The notes beneath the pieces are model-generated. The model ran no database searches, was not told the DNA's origin, and was given only the letters and a program-made list of their open reading frames with translations. The position numbers and the translations under genes were made by a program. From the IMG/VR virus record IMGVR_UViG_3300032323_001387, positions 1 to 64,000 of that record: a stretch of DNA of 64,000 bases. One strand, 5' to 3'. The DNA is from a virus. Each line of letters starts with the position of its first letter. Positions within the stretch are counted from its first letter, which is position 1. This document shows positions 32,438-41,286 of this stretch, one piece after another.

Positions 32438-33606
32438 TTAAATTGCTCCTTGAATGCATCATATTTAGTTCCACACGTCTTAGCGCATACTGCCAACTTT
32501 CCTTCTGCACAGCTGGGTTTATTCCAACTGTTGGGAATTATCTCCTGCATAAATTTACCTTCGACAACATCTTTAAGACTATGTTGTTTTAAATTGAGAG
32601 AGTCCAAGCCTGCTTCATTTATAGCATTCCAAATTTGGCCGCCTTGTTCTTTCCAATACCATACATACATCTGTCCGGCGGTCCAACAACATGGTTGTAA
32701 GTATCCTTCCGCTGTTACATAAATGCTTTTCTCTTCGGCAACCTTACATTTAATAGGCACAGTATCCCAATACTTTTCCATGGGCTTTTTTAATTCAGGA
32801 TCAGTGGTAAATTTTTGACTGCCAACTTTTTCTTTAAGAACTTCTACTGTGGTTATTAATTCATAAGGGTCCGACTTTTGTCCTTTTGTTATATTTTCTA
32901 AATTCTTAATAGCTGCGTTATGATATTTGGGATCATTAGGCATTGCCAATAAAGTCGTTGCAGATCCTTTGCGATTGCCTGCTTGATGCTCTTGCTTAAC
33001 TTCGCCACGAGTATTGCTAAAGAAACGATTGCTCTTTTTGATATTGAACTTTTCAAAGCCCATTTTAGCGGCCAATGCTTCTGCTTCTTCTACTTGATGT
33101 TCGTTGTGTGCAAATACAATATAGTCCCAACGTGCTCTGCCGCCGGCATCTATAAATGCCTGTGCGTTTTCCATTATCTTTTTCCAAACAGTGCCTTGGC
33201 GATACAAGTGATTAGTATCCTCTAGTCCGTCTACGCCAAAAATAACATAACCTCTTTTACCTATTACGCCGGCAAGTTCTGCCCACCACTCTGGCTTTTT
33301 CATACTGCCATTTGTATGCATACTAAGATTTAATTTTTCGTTATGTTCTCTAAAGTAAGCAAATGCTTCGAGTGTATCAGATGCCACGGCAGGATCACCA
33401 TAGTTGCCACACATGTACAATCGGTTTAGTTGTTTAATGAAGTCTACGGGAAATATCTTTTCAATGTCAGTGATACTGAGTTCGGCACCATGCAACAATG
33501 GGCTGACTTCTCCACCATTTAAATTCCTAGCGCACATAGGACAAGAAGCATTACAAGCTTCTGTCATTTCTAAATGCACAGTGGTAATATCACTGTAGTT
33601 ATACAT
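32434..33606 (-). CDS. Radical SAM/SPASM protein, fused form (390 aa)
   Basis: Core C18-x3-C22-x2-C25 (ACNASCPMC), MCGNYGDP at 65-72 in place of GGEP, and FGVDGLEDTNHLYR at 123-136. The C-terminal SPASM module has C287, C306-C307 (GYLQPCC), C366, C374 and C378. The two split pairs at 8309/8650 and 29404/29727 correspond to its two ends, including the GDP motif and the G-x4-C-C motif. So this single chain shows what the split pairs do together. Radical SAM/SPASM enzymes with this GDP-type motif are found in many phages and near glycan genes. It shares one base with the methyltransferase-like gene before it (TAATG). Confidence 0.9.
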   Translation of the reverse strand: MYNYSDITTVHLEMTEACNASCPMCARNLNGGEVSPLLHGAELSITDIEKIFPVDFIKQLNRLYMCGNYGDPAVASDTLEAFAYFREHNEKLNLSMHTNGSMKKPEWWAELAGVIGKRGYVIFGVDGLEDTNHLYRQGTVWKKIMENAQAFIDAGGRARWDYIVFAHNEHQVEEAEALAAKMGFEKFNIKKSNRFFSNTRGEVKQEHQAGNRKGSATTLLAMPNDPKYHNAAIKNLENITKGQKSDPYELITTVEVLKEKVGSQKFTTDPELKKPMEKYWDTVPIKCKVAEEKSIYVTAEGYLQPCCWTAGQMYVWYWKEQGGQIWNAINEAGLDSLNLKQHSLKDVVEGKFMQEIIPNSWNKPSCAEGKLAVCAKTCGTKYDAFKEQFK

Positions 33607-34463
33607 TATTTTACTCCATAAAGCGCATACCTTTTATATTTAGGAAATGTAATTTCTCCGCGATAGTATGTAGTTGTCACTGGGTACTTTCTTAAAAAGT
33701 CAGGCAGTGTCTCGGAGTAATTAATATGTTCTTCAATAGGGTCGCTGTTATTTTCAATGAACACAGTTGTTCCTGGTTTAAGTTTATTAAACCATTCTGT
33801 GTCCATATGTTCACTGCTTGTGTTAATAACTAGATCAGGAACAAGAATTTTATCATAAAATGTTAAATTGTTATCATCGTCAAAACATTCATTGATAGGC
33901 TTATTTTCTACGTATGCATCTGGGTTAATGATGGCTATTAATTCATTGACATTAGAATCGGGATCAATGCTAAACAATTTATTGTAATTAATGTCTTTAA
34001 GGTATAGGCTATGATGAGTTAGCCAGCCCCCTATTAGCAACACGTTACTAAAGTTTAGATTAAATTTAGATAAAATTTCTGCCATCCATATTTTACTAAG
34101 AACCTGGCTCTTGGAAAAAATAGTGGGCAATACATCTTCGTAGCCTTCATCGACGATTTGAAATAACTTGTGAATAAATTCATCTTCTGGCCAAATAGAA
34201 TGTAATGTACCCACAATATCTCGTGTGGTAATCTCATCCTTAGAACAAACGTTTGTATAAAAATTCAAACGATCTTCTCTAAATGCCACTGGATATTTGT
34301 CGTAATCGTCGGATATTAAATTTTTAAGAGACCATGGCTTTGATTGCTGGTCTGCATATTTTAAATTTATAATATTTCGTATAAACTGTTTTTTTCTCAC
34401 GTCTTGAATGAAATGAAAATATTTTTCTATTCCAAAGAGCCATGTAATTTTATCTGTTTCCAT
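33606..34463 (-). CDS. Methyltransferase-like protein (285 aa)
   Basis: A C-terminal class I methyltransferase-like region: VLLIGGWLTHHS (141-152, motif I-like), IDPDSN (166-171, acidic ribose-binding residue D167), PDLVINTSSEHM (209-220, motif IV-like) and LKPGTTVFIEN (228-238). The first 130 residues are not recognised and are rich in Lys, Asp and Tyr. The motif I glycine pattern is loose, so SAM binding is likely but not certain. It lies between glycosyltransferase-like genes and the radical SAM array. A methyltransferase acting on a sugar or on the same product is a reasonable guess. Confidence 0.6.
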   Translation of the reverse strand: METDKITWLFGIEKYFHFIQDVRKKQFIRNIINLKYADQQSKPWSLKNLISDDYDKYPVAFREDRLNFYTNVCSKDEITTRDIVGTLHSIWPEDEFIHKLFQIVDEGYEDVLPTIFSKSQVLSKIWMAEILSKFNLNFSNVLLIGGWLTHHSLYLKDINYNKLFSIDPDSNVNELIAIINPDAYVENKPINECFDDDNNLTFYDKILVPDLVINTSSEHMDTEWFNKLKPGTTVFIENNSDPIEEHINYSETLPDFLRKYPVTTTYYRGEITFPKYKRYALYGVK

Positions 34464-35139
34464 CTAATCCTACCCATTTACAAAATTTGTTATACAACCA
34501 ATCAAAATCATTTACTATCGTAAAGTCTGCATCTTTTGATCTTGCATATTGTTCGCCTTGCCTTGCACCATGTACAGCAAAATAACCGTACTGCGATTCT
34601 AATCCTGCATTCATCCACATATTAAGCCTATCGAGACTTTCTTGATCGTTGTTGTTTTTATTAATGCCTGTGCTTAATTTAACTGCTTCCCGAAATGCTG
34701 TACGCCAAGTACTGTATGGCGTATAGTTAAATCTATGTTCGCTGGCCAATATGTTTAACTTGATATATCCGTCTGCTAGACTAGTGGTCATGTCAGGTTT
34801 ATCTAATCTTTCTGCACTAAAGCAATCTTTGCTAAACAACTTGATGCCACCATGTCCATATACCAATCCGTTAATAGGATTCTTTGCGCGAAACACTGCT
34901 ACATATTTTGGTTTGAGTTCTATTTGCTTGTCAAAAGTAAACCCATCTACAATCCAGCAATCTGCGTCAACTACATAAAATCTATCACTGTTGCACAAAC
35001 TGGCAATGTTTTTATGGCTTTCAAATATTGTACCTATGCTAGCAACTGCTTCGGCCCATGGTGCAACTTTGAGTAGTCTTTGCCAGTTCTCATTGAGGTT
35101 AGCTTCGTCCGTGTAAAGAAAATATACAGGTGTTTCCAT
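34450..35139 (-). CDS. GT-A-like glycosyltransferase, DAD family (229 aa)
   Basis: One of four paralogues with a GT-A-type start. It begins METPVYFLYTDEANLNENW, and FYVVDADCWIV carries D58-x-D60, the expected nucleotide-sugar/metal DxD motif. NGLVYGHGGIKLF and STWRTAFREAVKL follow, both shared with the genes at 35141, 36147 and 54015. ATG 35139 is chosen, one base after the preceding stop (TAAtATG); the longer frame starts inside the previous gene. Cytoplasmic. Acceptor and sugar are unknown. It lacks the KGFxxAH segment of its three relatives, so it is the most divergent. Confidence 0.72.
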   Translation of the reverse strand: METPVYFLYTDEANLNENWQRLLKVAPWAEAVASIGTIFESHKNIASLCNSDRFYVVDADCWIVDGFTFDKQIELKPKYVAVFRAKNPINGLVYGHGGIKLFSKDCFSAERLDKPDMTTSLADGYIKLNILASEHRFNYTPYSTWRTAFREAVKLSTGINKNNNDQESLDRLNMWMNAGLESQYGYFAVHGARQGEQYARSKDADFTIVNDFDWLYNKFCKWVGLDGNR

Positions 35140-35140
35140 A

Positions 35141-36172
35141 TTAGTATTTAGGTAATGTGAAGCCATATAATGGCAAAGCACTTTGATTTAGCAGTGCAGG
35201 CCAGCCTAAGCCTTTACCTGGACTAATATGAACATGTTTAAACCAAATGCTTTGTTCAGCATCTAGTTCTGCCAACGGTAAACCCAGGCCATCTCTTAGA
35301 TCTGTTAACAATTTACGATTGTGACTTTCTAAATATTCGCCGTGTTCGAGAATCTGCGATTGTTGTTCCCAGAACTTATGAAACCAGTCATAGTCTGCAA
35401 TAACAGTATGGTCAAAATTTTCTATGTATAACTTATATGCAGCCAGTCTTGCGCCGTATATAACCCATGCACCGTTTTCAATGTCACGGCCAACAGTCAT
35501 CCATATTAGCCAACGAGCATAGTTAGCCGGATACATTTTATGTTTAAAATCATGTAACGGGACTTTGTTGCCTTGGTCCAAGCCCATTTTAATGCCTTCT
35601 CTAAAGCCTGCTCTAAACGCTTGCTTGGCACTAGAGTTATTGTGAACGACACCATAGGTATTATTCATTTGTTTATAGTTTTCGGGATCCCAACAAAAGT
35701 CTACATTATTTGTGCCATCTTCTGGATCTGCTGCTTCATGACTTCGCATGTTCATGACATGTTTAGTATACCACAGCTTAACGCCGCCATTGCCATAGAC
35801 TAGGCCGTTGACGACATTGCGACTACTCCAGCTTAGTGTAGCTTCGGCAATATCCGGAGTAAGCTCTACGCTTTTTGTCCATATACTTTTATCTATTTTA
35901 CAGTCTGCATCTACTGTAAAGAATCTAGGAGCATTGGCGATTCGACCAGCTTCTTTGTGTGCTGCATCAAAGCCTTTAACACCATGTACTCTATATACTT
36001 TTTCTGCGTTGGGATGATGGTCTAATAGAAACTGATAGTTTTCATCTGCGTTTGGTTCGTCGTAGCTTAAAAAGACCACAGGAATATCTTTTAATTTTAA
36101 TATAGCGTTTTGCTGTGTTTCTTTCTTAACAGCAGTTTTAATTTTATTATCCAGTGAATTTAGTAAACTCAT
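35141..36172 (-). CDS. GT-A-like glycosyltransferase, DAD family (343 aa)
   Basis: Paralogue with VVFLSYDEPNADENYQFLL (32-50), VKGFDAAHKEA (65-75) and FTVDADCKID (85-94; D88-x-D90). NGLVYGNGGVKLW and KQAFRAGFREGIKM follow. The C-terminal half (TVGRDIENGAWVIYGARLAAY) is shared almost word for word with the 54015 protein, so these two are the closest pair. Residues 1-28 are an extra charged extension. It overlaps the previous paralogue by 26 bases. A sugar-transferring role on a shared glycan is likely; the donor is not predictable. Confidence 0.78.
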   Translation of the reverse strand: MSLLNSLDNKIKTAVKKETQQNAILKLKDIPVVFLSYDEPNADENYQFLLDHHPNAEKVYRVHGVKGFDAAHKEAGRIANAPRFFTVDADCKIDKSIWTKSVELTPDIAEATLSWSSRNVVNGLVYGNGGVKLWYTKHVMNMRSHEAADPEDGTNNVDFCWDPENYKQMNNTYGVVHNNSSAKQAFRAGFREGIKMGLDQGNKVPLHDFKHKMYPANYARWLIWMTVGRDIENGAWVIYGARLAAYKLYIENFDHTVIADYDWFHKFWEQQSQILEHGEYLESHNRKLLTDLRDGLGLPLAELDAEQSIWFKHVHISPGKGLGWPALLNQSALPLYGFTLPKY

Positions 36173-36893
36173 TTTTCATCCATTCTAAATCATTAATAAC
36201 ACGCAAAGCTTCTGGATTCTCTGCATTTTGCAATCCATAATCTCGCCCTTGTTTTGCACCTGCTATTGCGTATTTGCCAAAAGGGCGTTTTGCACCTTTA
36301 GTAGTCCAAATTTTCAATCGCTGATTGCTTTCTTCTACAACACGATCTATAGCTTCGTCGTCATAGTTTAATTTATGACGCAATTCTTCATTAGTTAAGT
36401 TAGTGGCAAGTTTAACACATTCGCGAAAGGCACTGCGCCATGTACTGAACTCGTCGTAGTTAAATTTAGTGACGTTGCTTATTTGATCGAATACTTTGAT
36501 ACTTAATCCAAATCCAGTTGTGAAGTCAACAGTATCTGGATTCTTAGACAATAAAGAGTGCTTAGGTAGCAGTTTAACACCACCATGCCCATATGTCAAA
36601 TCGTTTATTGGATTAACGCTGTTCCATAAACAAAGGCATTCACTTTCAGGTATCCCCCACCAAGTATTGTACTTACTGGGAGTAAAGAAAAATTCAAAGT
36701 CTCTTACTATAATAGCATCGCTGTCTACTACATAAAAATTATTGGTAAGACTACGACGGGCACATTCTTGATGTGCCGCCGTAAAACCTTTTATACCATT
36801 TACACGCCTTGCATGTGGAACTTTCTCTAATAGAAGTTCGTAATTTTCATCAGCGTAGGGTTCATTATAACTTAAAAAGAAAACATCTAGCAT
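36147..36893 (-). CDS. GT-A-like glycosyltransferase, DSD variant (248 aa)
   Basis: Starts MLDVFFLSYNEPYADENYELL; IKGFTAAHQECARR (34-47) and FYVVDSDAIIV (53-63; D57-x-D59) are the family motifs. NDLTYGHGGVKLL and STWRSAFRECVKL match the paralogue at 34450, and RPFGKYAIAGAKQGRDYG closes the domain. It is 25 bases after the carbamoyltransferase stop. Three of the four family members lie in tandem here, so duplication in place is likely. Confidence 0.78.
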   Translation of the reverse strand: MLDVFFLSYNEPYADENYELLLEKVPHARRVNGIKGFTAAHQECARRSLTNNFYVVDSDAIIVRDFEFFFTPSKYNTWWGIPESECLCLWNSVNPINDLTYGHGGVKLLPKHSLLSKNPDTVDFTTGFGLSIKVFDQISNVTKFNYDEFSTWRSAFRECVKLATNLTNEELRHKLNYDDEAIDRVVEESNQRLKIWTTKGAKRPFGKYAIAGAKQGRDYGLQNAENPEALRVINDLEWMKNEFTKFTG

Positions 36894-36917
36894 TATACGA
36901 GTATTTAATATTTTTAC

Positions 36918-38390
36918 TCATGATAATACAGGCACATTGTATTTCTTATAAAAGTCTTTGGCATGCTTTATATTATTGACCATTGGCTGGCCTTTGATGT
37001 TTAAGCTAGTGTTCAATAACATTGGACAGCCAGTTTCACTGTACCAATTTTCTAATAGCTTACGGAAGCCAGGGCTATCATTTTTACTCACTGTTTGCAC
37101 ACGACTTGTTCCGTCTTTGTGTATAATAGCAGGGAATTCATCGGGGCGAGTACAGCGAGCAACGAATTGCATATACGGACTAGTATCAATATTTTTAGGC
37201 ATATCGAAATAGTCATGCACATGTTCTTCTAAGATTGCTGGTGCAAAGGGTCTGAACTTTTGTCTACGTTTGATTGCGTTGACTGTGTCTTTGATTTCCG
37301 GTCCGCGGGGGTCAGCTAATAAACTGCGATGACCTAAAGCCCTGGGACCAAATTCTGCTCGGCCACTAGCCACGCCCACAATCTTGTTTGTTTTAAGCAT
37401 GTCAATAGTTTGGTCAACTGGATATTTCCTTCCCATGTTAGTGCCTAGGTAAGCGCCAGGCCATTTAACTTGTTCCCCAAAGTAAGCAGCCACTGCGCCT
37501 ACACTACTACCCGCATCTCCTGGATTTGGCATAATCCACACATTGTCCCAGTCTCCTGTGATCTCACTGTTAGCAACACAATTAAGAGCACAGCCTCCCA
37601 TTAGTATAAGATTGTTACTGGGTAGTTTGGAATTAGCCCACATACTCAACTGTTGTAACAGTTCTGTGTATATCTGTTGTGTGGCGGCAGCGATATCATA
37701 TGTATCTTGTAAGCTGACTAAATCCAAGCGCCAGTCTGGACAACCCCTATGTAGATTACGTTTGAATTTGATTTCGGGTGCACGAATAGTTTTAAAGAAA
37801 TCATTGTAGATGTCTGCTTTGTATTTGTCGGGGTCACCATAAGCAGCCATGCCCATCAAAATGTATTCTTCTTCGTTGGGTTTCAATCCACAACGTTGTG
37901 TCATAGCAGAGAACCATATACCAATACTATTGGGATAACTTTGACTGTAAACTTTCTTTAAGTCATTGCCTTCACCCTGCCATATTGTTAGACATTCAAA
38001 TTCACCGATGCTATCAATAACGATAACAGTGGCATCTTTATAGCCACTGGTATAATATCCTGCAGCTGCATGACTTTCATGATGCTTACCAAATACAACA
38101 GGCTTGTCTAAATTGTATTTAGATAGGTACTGTTTGATGTTGTTTTCTTTACCACGATAGCCTTGGCCAGCATATAGCTGACGCACGGTTTTAAGCCACG
38201 GCTTTTCATACCAAACAATTAAATCTGGTTCTCCGTACTTTTTTGCGTCTGCTATAATGCCTTCACATAAATCGCCATCGTTTTTAATTCCCGAATAGCG
38301 TTCACTGTGTCCAGCAAATTGTAGTTCTTTATCGTGCCAAACACTTATGGCAGCATCATGGCTGTTGGCACTAATTCCCCAAATGTTCAT
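36918..38390 (-). CDS. Carbamoyltransferase, NodU/CmcH family (490 aa)
   Basis: Transfers a carbamoyl group from carbamoyl phosphate to a hydroxyl of a sugar or antibiotic scaffold. N-terminal ISANSHDAAIS (6-16) and KHHESHAAAGYYTS (102-115) are the ASKHA-type YrdC-associated Kae1-like signatures, GGCALNCVANSE and PNPGDAGSSVGA lie in the middle, and FGPRALGHRSLLADPR is the C-terminal family hallmark. PMLLNTSLNIKGQP is also conserved. The length is somewhat shorter than the usual 550-600. Among glycosyltransferase and epimerase genes it most likely carbamoylates a phage-made sugar. Its ATG overlaps the stop of a 45-codon gene (ATGA). Confidence 0.93.
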   Translation of the reverse strand: MNIWGISANSHDAAISVWHDKELQFAGHSERYSGIKNDGDLCEGIIADAKKYGEPDLIVWYEKPWLKTVRQLYAGQGYRGKENNIKQYLSKYNLDKPVVFGKHHESHAAAGYYTSGYKDATVIVIDSIGEFECLTIWQGEGNDLKKVYSQSYPNSIGIWFSAMTQRCGLKPNEEEYILMGMAAYGDPDKYKADIYNDFFKTIRAPEIKFKRNLHRGCPDWRLDLVSLQDTYDIAAATQQIYTELLQQLSMWANSKLPSNNLILMGGCALNCVANSEITGDWDNVWIMPNPGDAGSSVGAVAAYFGEQVKWPGAYLGTNMGRKYPVDQTIDMLKTNKIVGVASGRAEFGPRALGHRSLLADPRGPEIKDTVNAIKRRQKFRPFAPAILEEHVHDYFDMPKNIDTSPYMQFVARCTRPDEFPAIIHKDGTSRVQTVSKNDSPGFRKLLENWYSETGCPMLLNTSLNIKGQPMVNNIKHAKDFYKKYNVPVLS

Positions 38391-38524
38391 TTGTAAATAA
38401 AAGGATCTCGTTTGCGTAGTTCTTCTAAACGCTTTTTAAGTTGTTCTTCGTAGTCTAACTCTTCCTGTGTTTTTTGTTTTTCTTCTTCTACAGGTTGTTG
38501 TGGTTGTTGATCGTTGTTTTCCAT
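38387..38524 (-). CDS. Tiny charged peptide coupled to the carbamoyltransferase (45 aa)
   Basis: A 45-codon frame: Gln/Asn/Pro-rich start MENNDQQPQQPVEEE, then a Glu/Lys/Arg coiled-coil-like helix (EEQLKKRLEELRKRD) and an aromatic end PFIYK. Its TGA overlaps the ATG of the carbamoyltransferase gene, which indicates translational coupling. No ribosome site precedes it; a TATAAATA box ends six bases before its ATG. No family is recognised. It may be only a coupling leader. Confidence 0.55.
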   Translation of the reverse strand: MENNDQQPQQPVEEEKQKTQEELDYEEQLKKRLEELRKRDPFIYK

Positions 38525-38529
38525 AATGA

Positions 38530-38537
38530 TATTTATA
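38530..38537 (-). promoter_or_regulatory. T4-late-like promoter box TATAAATA (minus strand)
   Basis: An exact TATAAATA on the minus strand in the only spacer (15 bases) between the thiamine-diphosphate enzyme gene and the 45-codon gene. The expected start site falls close to ATG 38524. Functional only if the phage has T4-type late sigma and clamp; chance is possible. Confidence 0.4.
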
Positions 38538-38539
38538 AC

Positions 38540-39082
38540 TTAGTTAATGTAATATAGCTCAGGATACTCCACTAATACATGAATACCTTTTTCTTCTGTA
38601 GCTGTTTTATAAGCATTAGCAATATCAGCAGGCGTTTTTAAATCATAAAATTTGGTGTGCGGGCATAGGCTTTTGAATTCTTCAAAATAGCTACCTTTGT
38701 GTTGATGGCCGGGGTCTAAAGGTTTGTCGCTGCCTTTACCCAAACGTATTAAAACATGTGCTTGTTTGCCTGTCATTGCTTGGAATTTATCTAAGTGATT
38801 GACCAATTGATTAGTTGCACTGATAACAAAATCCCATCTTGGATAAAAACTAACAACAGTTTTACCAGCCATAGCCATTCCCAGACTCATACCCATTTGT
38901 GTTTCTTCCATGACGGGAAGTTCAATCATTTTATCCTTAGGCACATTACCCAATGTAGTGCTCATTGGATTACCCGAGTAAACAATTTGTTGTCCAATGA
39001 AAAGTATATCGTCCTTAGCTGCCAATACCGTCATTGCATCAGTTAGTGCATCTTTGTATGGGCTCATTTGTGGTGCTGTCAT
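38540..39082 (-). CDS. Thiamine-diphosphate enzyme, Pyr (E1-beta-like) subunit (180 aa)
   Basis: Resembles the pyrimidine-binding domain of E1-beta/transketolase proteins. MIELPVMEETQMGMSLGMAMAGK (52-74) holds the Glu (E59 or E60) that activates the cofactor; YPRWDFVISATNQLVNHLDKF and ALIRLGKG-type text follow. It stops after the Pyr domain; the C-terminal transketolase domain of ordinary E1-beta (about 325 residues) is missing. The matching PP-domain subunit is at 46065, seven genes upstream. Together they would form a small two-subunit ThDP enzyme, comparable in subunit size to sulfopyruvate decarboxylase. In a glycan island it could transfer a two-carbon or acyl unit to a sugar. Confidence 0.8.
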   Translation of the reverse strand: MTAPQMSPYKDALTDAMTVLAAKDDILFIGQQIVYSGNPMSTTLGNVPKDKMIELPVMEETQMGMSLGMAMAGKTVVSFYPRWDFVISATNQLVNHLDKFQAMTGKQAHVLIRLGKGSDKPLDPGHQHKGSYFEEFKSLCPHTKFYDLKTPADIANAYKTATEEKGIHVLVEYPELYYIN

Positions 39083-39083
39083 T

Positions 39084-39938
39084 TTAAATTTCTCTTTCTA
39101 AATGTTGTATTATGTTATCTGCTATTACGCGATGACATAATTTTGAAGGATGCATATCTTGCGGAGTTACATCAAACTCGTCGGTATCTCTGTATATAGT
39201 AAGTTCGGGATTTACTATTTTTTGATCTATTTTAGTTTCCATCATATGTTCCATACTAGGATACTGAATACCTTTATAGTCAAATTTAATCATTCTATTT
39301 CTTAGCCAATCATCTTGTTCTATGTAATCTACAAGATCTGCTGGCCAAGTCATTACATAAACTTTAATGCCTTTGTCTGTAAATGTTTTTAAAAACTCTT
39401 TGACCTCTTGCAGCTCTTTTCTTATGGCTTGCTCAATATATTGATCCACAGTTAAATTGTTTTCAATCAACCATTTTGCAATTTCATGATTAGCTAGGAT
39501 ATCGGAGTGAGTAGAGGGATATGGTTTGCCTAGTCGAGTTGGACTATGTGCTCTATGCCATTGAGTGAATTGATAAAAAACATGACTTATATCTTCGTAG
39601 TTAAACGTAGGCGGAGTCACGGGATGATTGCCTTTGTTTTTTTCGGGATTGTCTTTGCTCATAAAGCATCTCTGCCACCAATCATGTATGCTGTAACTGG
39701 CTCCACCGTTCCAAGGTTGGCAAAGTTCATATGTATTAAAATGATTTGCTACAAGCCTTGGAAATCTCAGAGACTTCATATACTCGATATGTGTATCTTT
39801 AACATAATCTGCTTGATAGTGATTAGCTGGTGGTTCTACAAGTGTGGGCATGTTTGAATAATAATACAAACCTTGCCCCCACGTAAAACTACATCCAGCA
39901 AAGATCATTCCCCTAGTAACGGGACTTTGACTTTTCAT
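39084..39938 (-). CDS. SGNH/GDSL hydrolase-like protein (284 aa)
   Basis: Block I is FAGCSFTWGQG (13-23) with candidate nucleophile S17. WNGGASYSIHDWW gives the Gly block, FYQFTQWHRAH a block III-like segment, and DVTPQDMHPSKLCHRV near the end the Asp-x-x-His block V (DMHPS). No signal peptide, so it is cytoplasmic. It belongs to the sugar-gene part of the array rather than the radical SAM part, sitting one base after the start of the ThDP subunit gene. Possibly an O-acetyl or acyl transferase/esterase for the glycan. Confidence 0.75.
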   Translation of the reverse strand: MKSQSPVTRGMIFAGCSFTWGQGLYYYSNMPTLVEPPANHYQADYVKDTHIEYMKSLRFPRLVANHFNTYELCQPWNGGASYSIHDWWQRCFMSKDNPEKNKGNHPVTPPTFNYEDISHVFYQFTQWHRAHSPTRLGKPYPSTHSDILANHEIAKWLIENNLTVDQYIEQAIRKELQEVKEFLKTFTDKGIKVYVMTWPADLVDYIEQDDWLRNRMIKFDYKGIQYPSMEHMMETKIDQKIVNPELTIYRDTDEFDVTPQDMHPSKLCHRVIADNIIQHLEREI

Positions 39939-40354
39939 TTATTTTTATTAGGCCAACTAATTTCCCAGTCTTTAAAGTCTGCTGCCAAGCAGTCTACTTT
40001 ATAGTCTTTACGTCCGCCAACACTTTCTTGAATTACGTTCTTAGCAGTATTACGAATACCATTTAAGCCGTGTGTAAGCTCTAGGTTGTTGCCATCTTTA
40101 ATACCACGACGATAATTACTTTCATTGTGCCAAATATGTAAATTCATTTGACTGACCACAACAATAGCACGGATAACATCTGCTGTAACTACTACATCTT
40201 TTTCTTCTAGTATTAGTTGAATATCATGTACAATGGCAGCAATTTCTTCACTGTATTCTTGTTTATGTTCGGGAATAAAAACTTCCTTGAGTTGAACAAT
40301 GCTCAAACGATCAACCAAATCACCTAGTGTATGCAAGTATTTTCTCTCAGTCAT
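39935..40354 (-). CDS. Hypothetical protein beside sugar genes (139 aa)
   Basis: An all-helical soluble protein starting MTERKYLHTLGDLVDRLSIVQ. The GDLVDRLSI-x-x-L-K start and the later NLHIWHNESNYRRGIKDG and LNGIRNTAKNVI segments loosely recall small helical proteins found with glycosyltransferases in bacteria (GELVDKLTILEIK-type start), but this match is weak. It is bounded by 4-base overlaps with both neighbours. A subunit or regulator of the sugar pathway is possible. Confidence 0.65.
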   Translation of the reverse strand: MTERKYLHTLGDLVDRLSIVQLKEVFIPEHKQEYSEEIAAIVHDIQLILEEKDVVVTADVIRAIVVVSQMNLHIWHNESNYRRGIKDGNNLELTHGLNGIRNTAKNVIQESVGGRKDYKVDCLAADFKDWEISWPNKNK

Positions 40355-41286
40355 AAATTTGTAAAATTTCTATTGTTAAAAGGGATAGTCATTTGGTACG
40401 CAGATATCAATTGCTTAATACCATAGTCCAAATCAAACATTGGCTTCCATCCCAAACTTTCTAACTTAGCGTTAGAAACTATGTAATTGCGTTTGTCGAA
40501 GTCTTGTTTAAATTCGTCTTGCTTAATTACCAATGCAGGAATTTGTTCTTTGATCTTTTCAGCTAGTTCTAACTTACTTAGATTAGCAGAACTTAAACCA
40601 ACATTATAAACTTGGCCGCGGCACTTGTCATAATTATCAATCATGAATTCAAATGTTCTAGCAATGTCCTGTACGTGAATGTAATTGCGTTTGAAGTTTG
40701 CTTCAAACAATACCATGTATCCATCTACTACTGCTTTGTAAACAAAATCGTTGACCAACAAGTCCTGCCTCATTCTTGGACTTACTCCGAATACAGTAGC
40801 AAGTCTTAGAATAACACCATTGCCTTTTTTAAGCACATAATCTTCGGCATCGCATTTAGTCTGTGCGTACAAGCTTAATGGCTTAAACGGACTTTCTTCT
40901 GTGATAATCTCTTCACTACTGCCATATTGACTGTTAGTATTAGGCAATATCAGCTTTTGGTCATCTCGCAATACATCAACTACATTTTTAATTTGTTCGT
41001 AGTTTACTTGTACTGTCAGATCTGGATTTGCTTTACACGCTGGCATGCCAACAATAGCAGCCAATGGAATAACAACATCAGCTAAGCCGACTTGCTCAGT
41101 AAGTAAATCCTTATCCCTAACATCGCCTGCAATGAAGTGAAATTTAGGCTGTTTGAAAAGATGCAGCAAACTTGTTTGCTTGTACATAAGGTTATCTAAT
41201 ACAGTAACCTCATGTCCTTTAAACAATAAATGTTCTGCTAGTGTGCTGCCAAGATAACCAGCTCCGCCTGTGATTAAAATTTTCAT
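40351..41286 (-). CDS. NAD-dependent epimerase/dehydratase (311 aa)
   Basis: An extended SDR acting on a nucleotide sugar. MKILITGGAGYLGSTLAEHL holds the GxxGxxG motif (G7-G13), D31 lies at the end of the second strand, NTNSQYG (116-122) has the catalytic Ser region and Y140-x3-K144 (YAQTK) the catalytic pair. NRNYIHVQDIAR and VYNVGL fit substrate-binding segments of GalE/RmlB-like enzymes. The exact reaction cannot be told from the sequence. First of three tandem epimerase/dehydratase genes, all in 4-base or near-zero overlaps. Confidence 0.93.
   Translation of the reverse strand: MKILITGGAGYLGSTLAEHLLFKGHEVTVLDNLMYKQTSLLHLFKQPKFHFIAGDVRDKDLLTEQVGLADVVIPLAAIVGMPACKANPDLTVQVNYEQIKNVVDVLRDDQKLILPNTNSQYGSSEEIITEESPFKPLSLYAQTKCDAEDYVLKKGNGVILRLATVFGVSPRMRQDLLVNDFVYKAVVDGYMVLFEANFKRNYIHVQDIARTFEFMIDNYDKCRGQVYNVGLSSANLSKLELAEKIKEQIPALVIKQDEFKQDFDKRNYIVSNAKLESLGWKPMFDLDYGIKQLISAYQMTIPFNNRNFTNL

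Noticed and set aside
38387-38524. RiPP precursor peptide for the radical SAM enzymes
   Set aside because: The 45-residue product is a charged helix with no Cys, Gly or aromatic-rich core and no leader-core layout. The 76- and 117-residue proteins were considered and dropped too.
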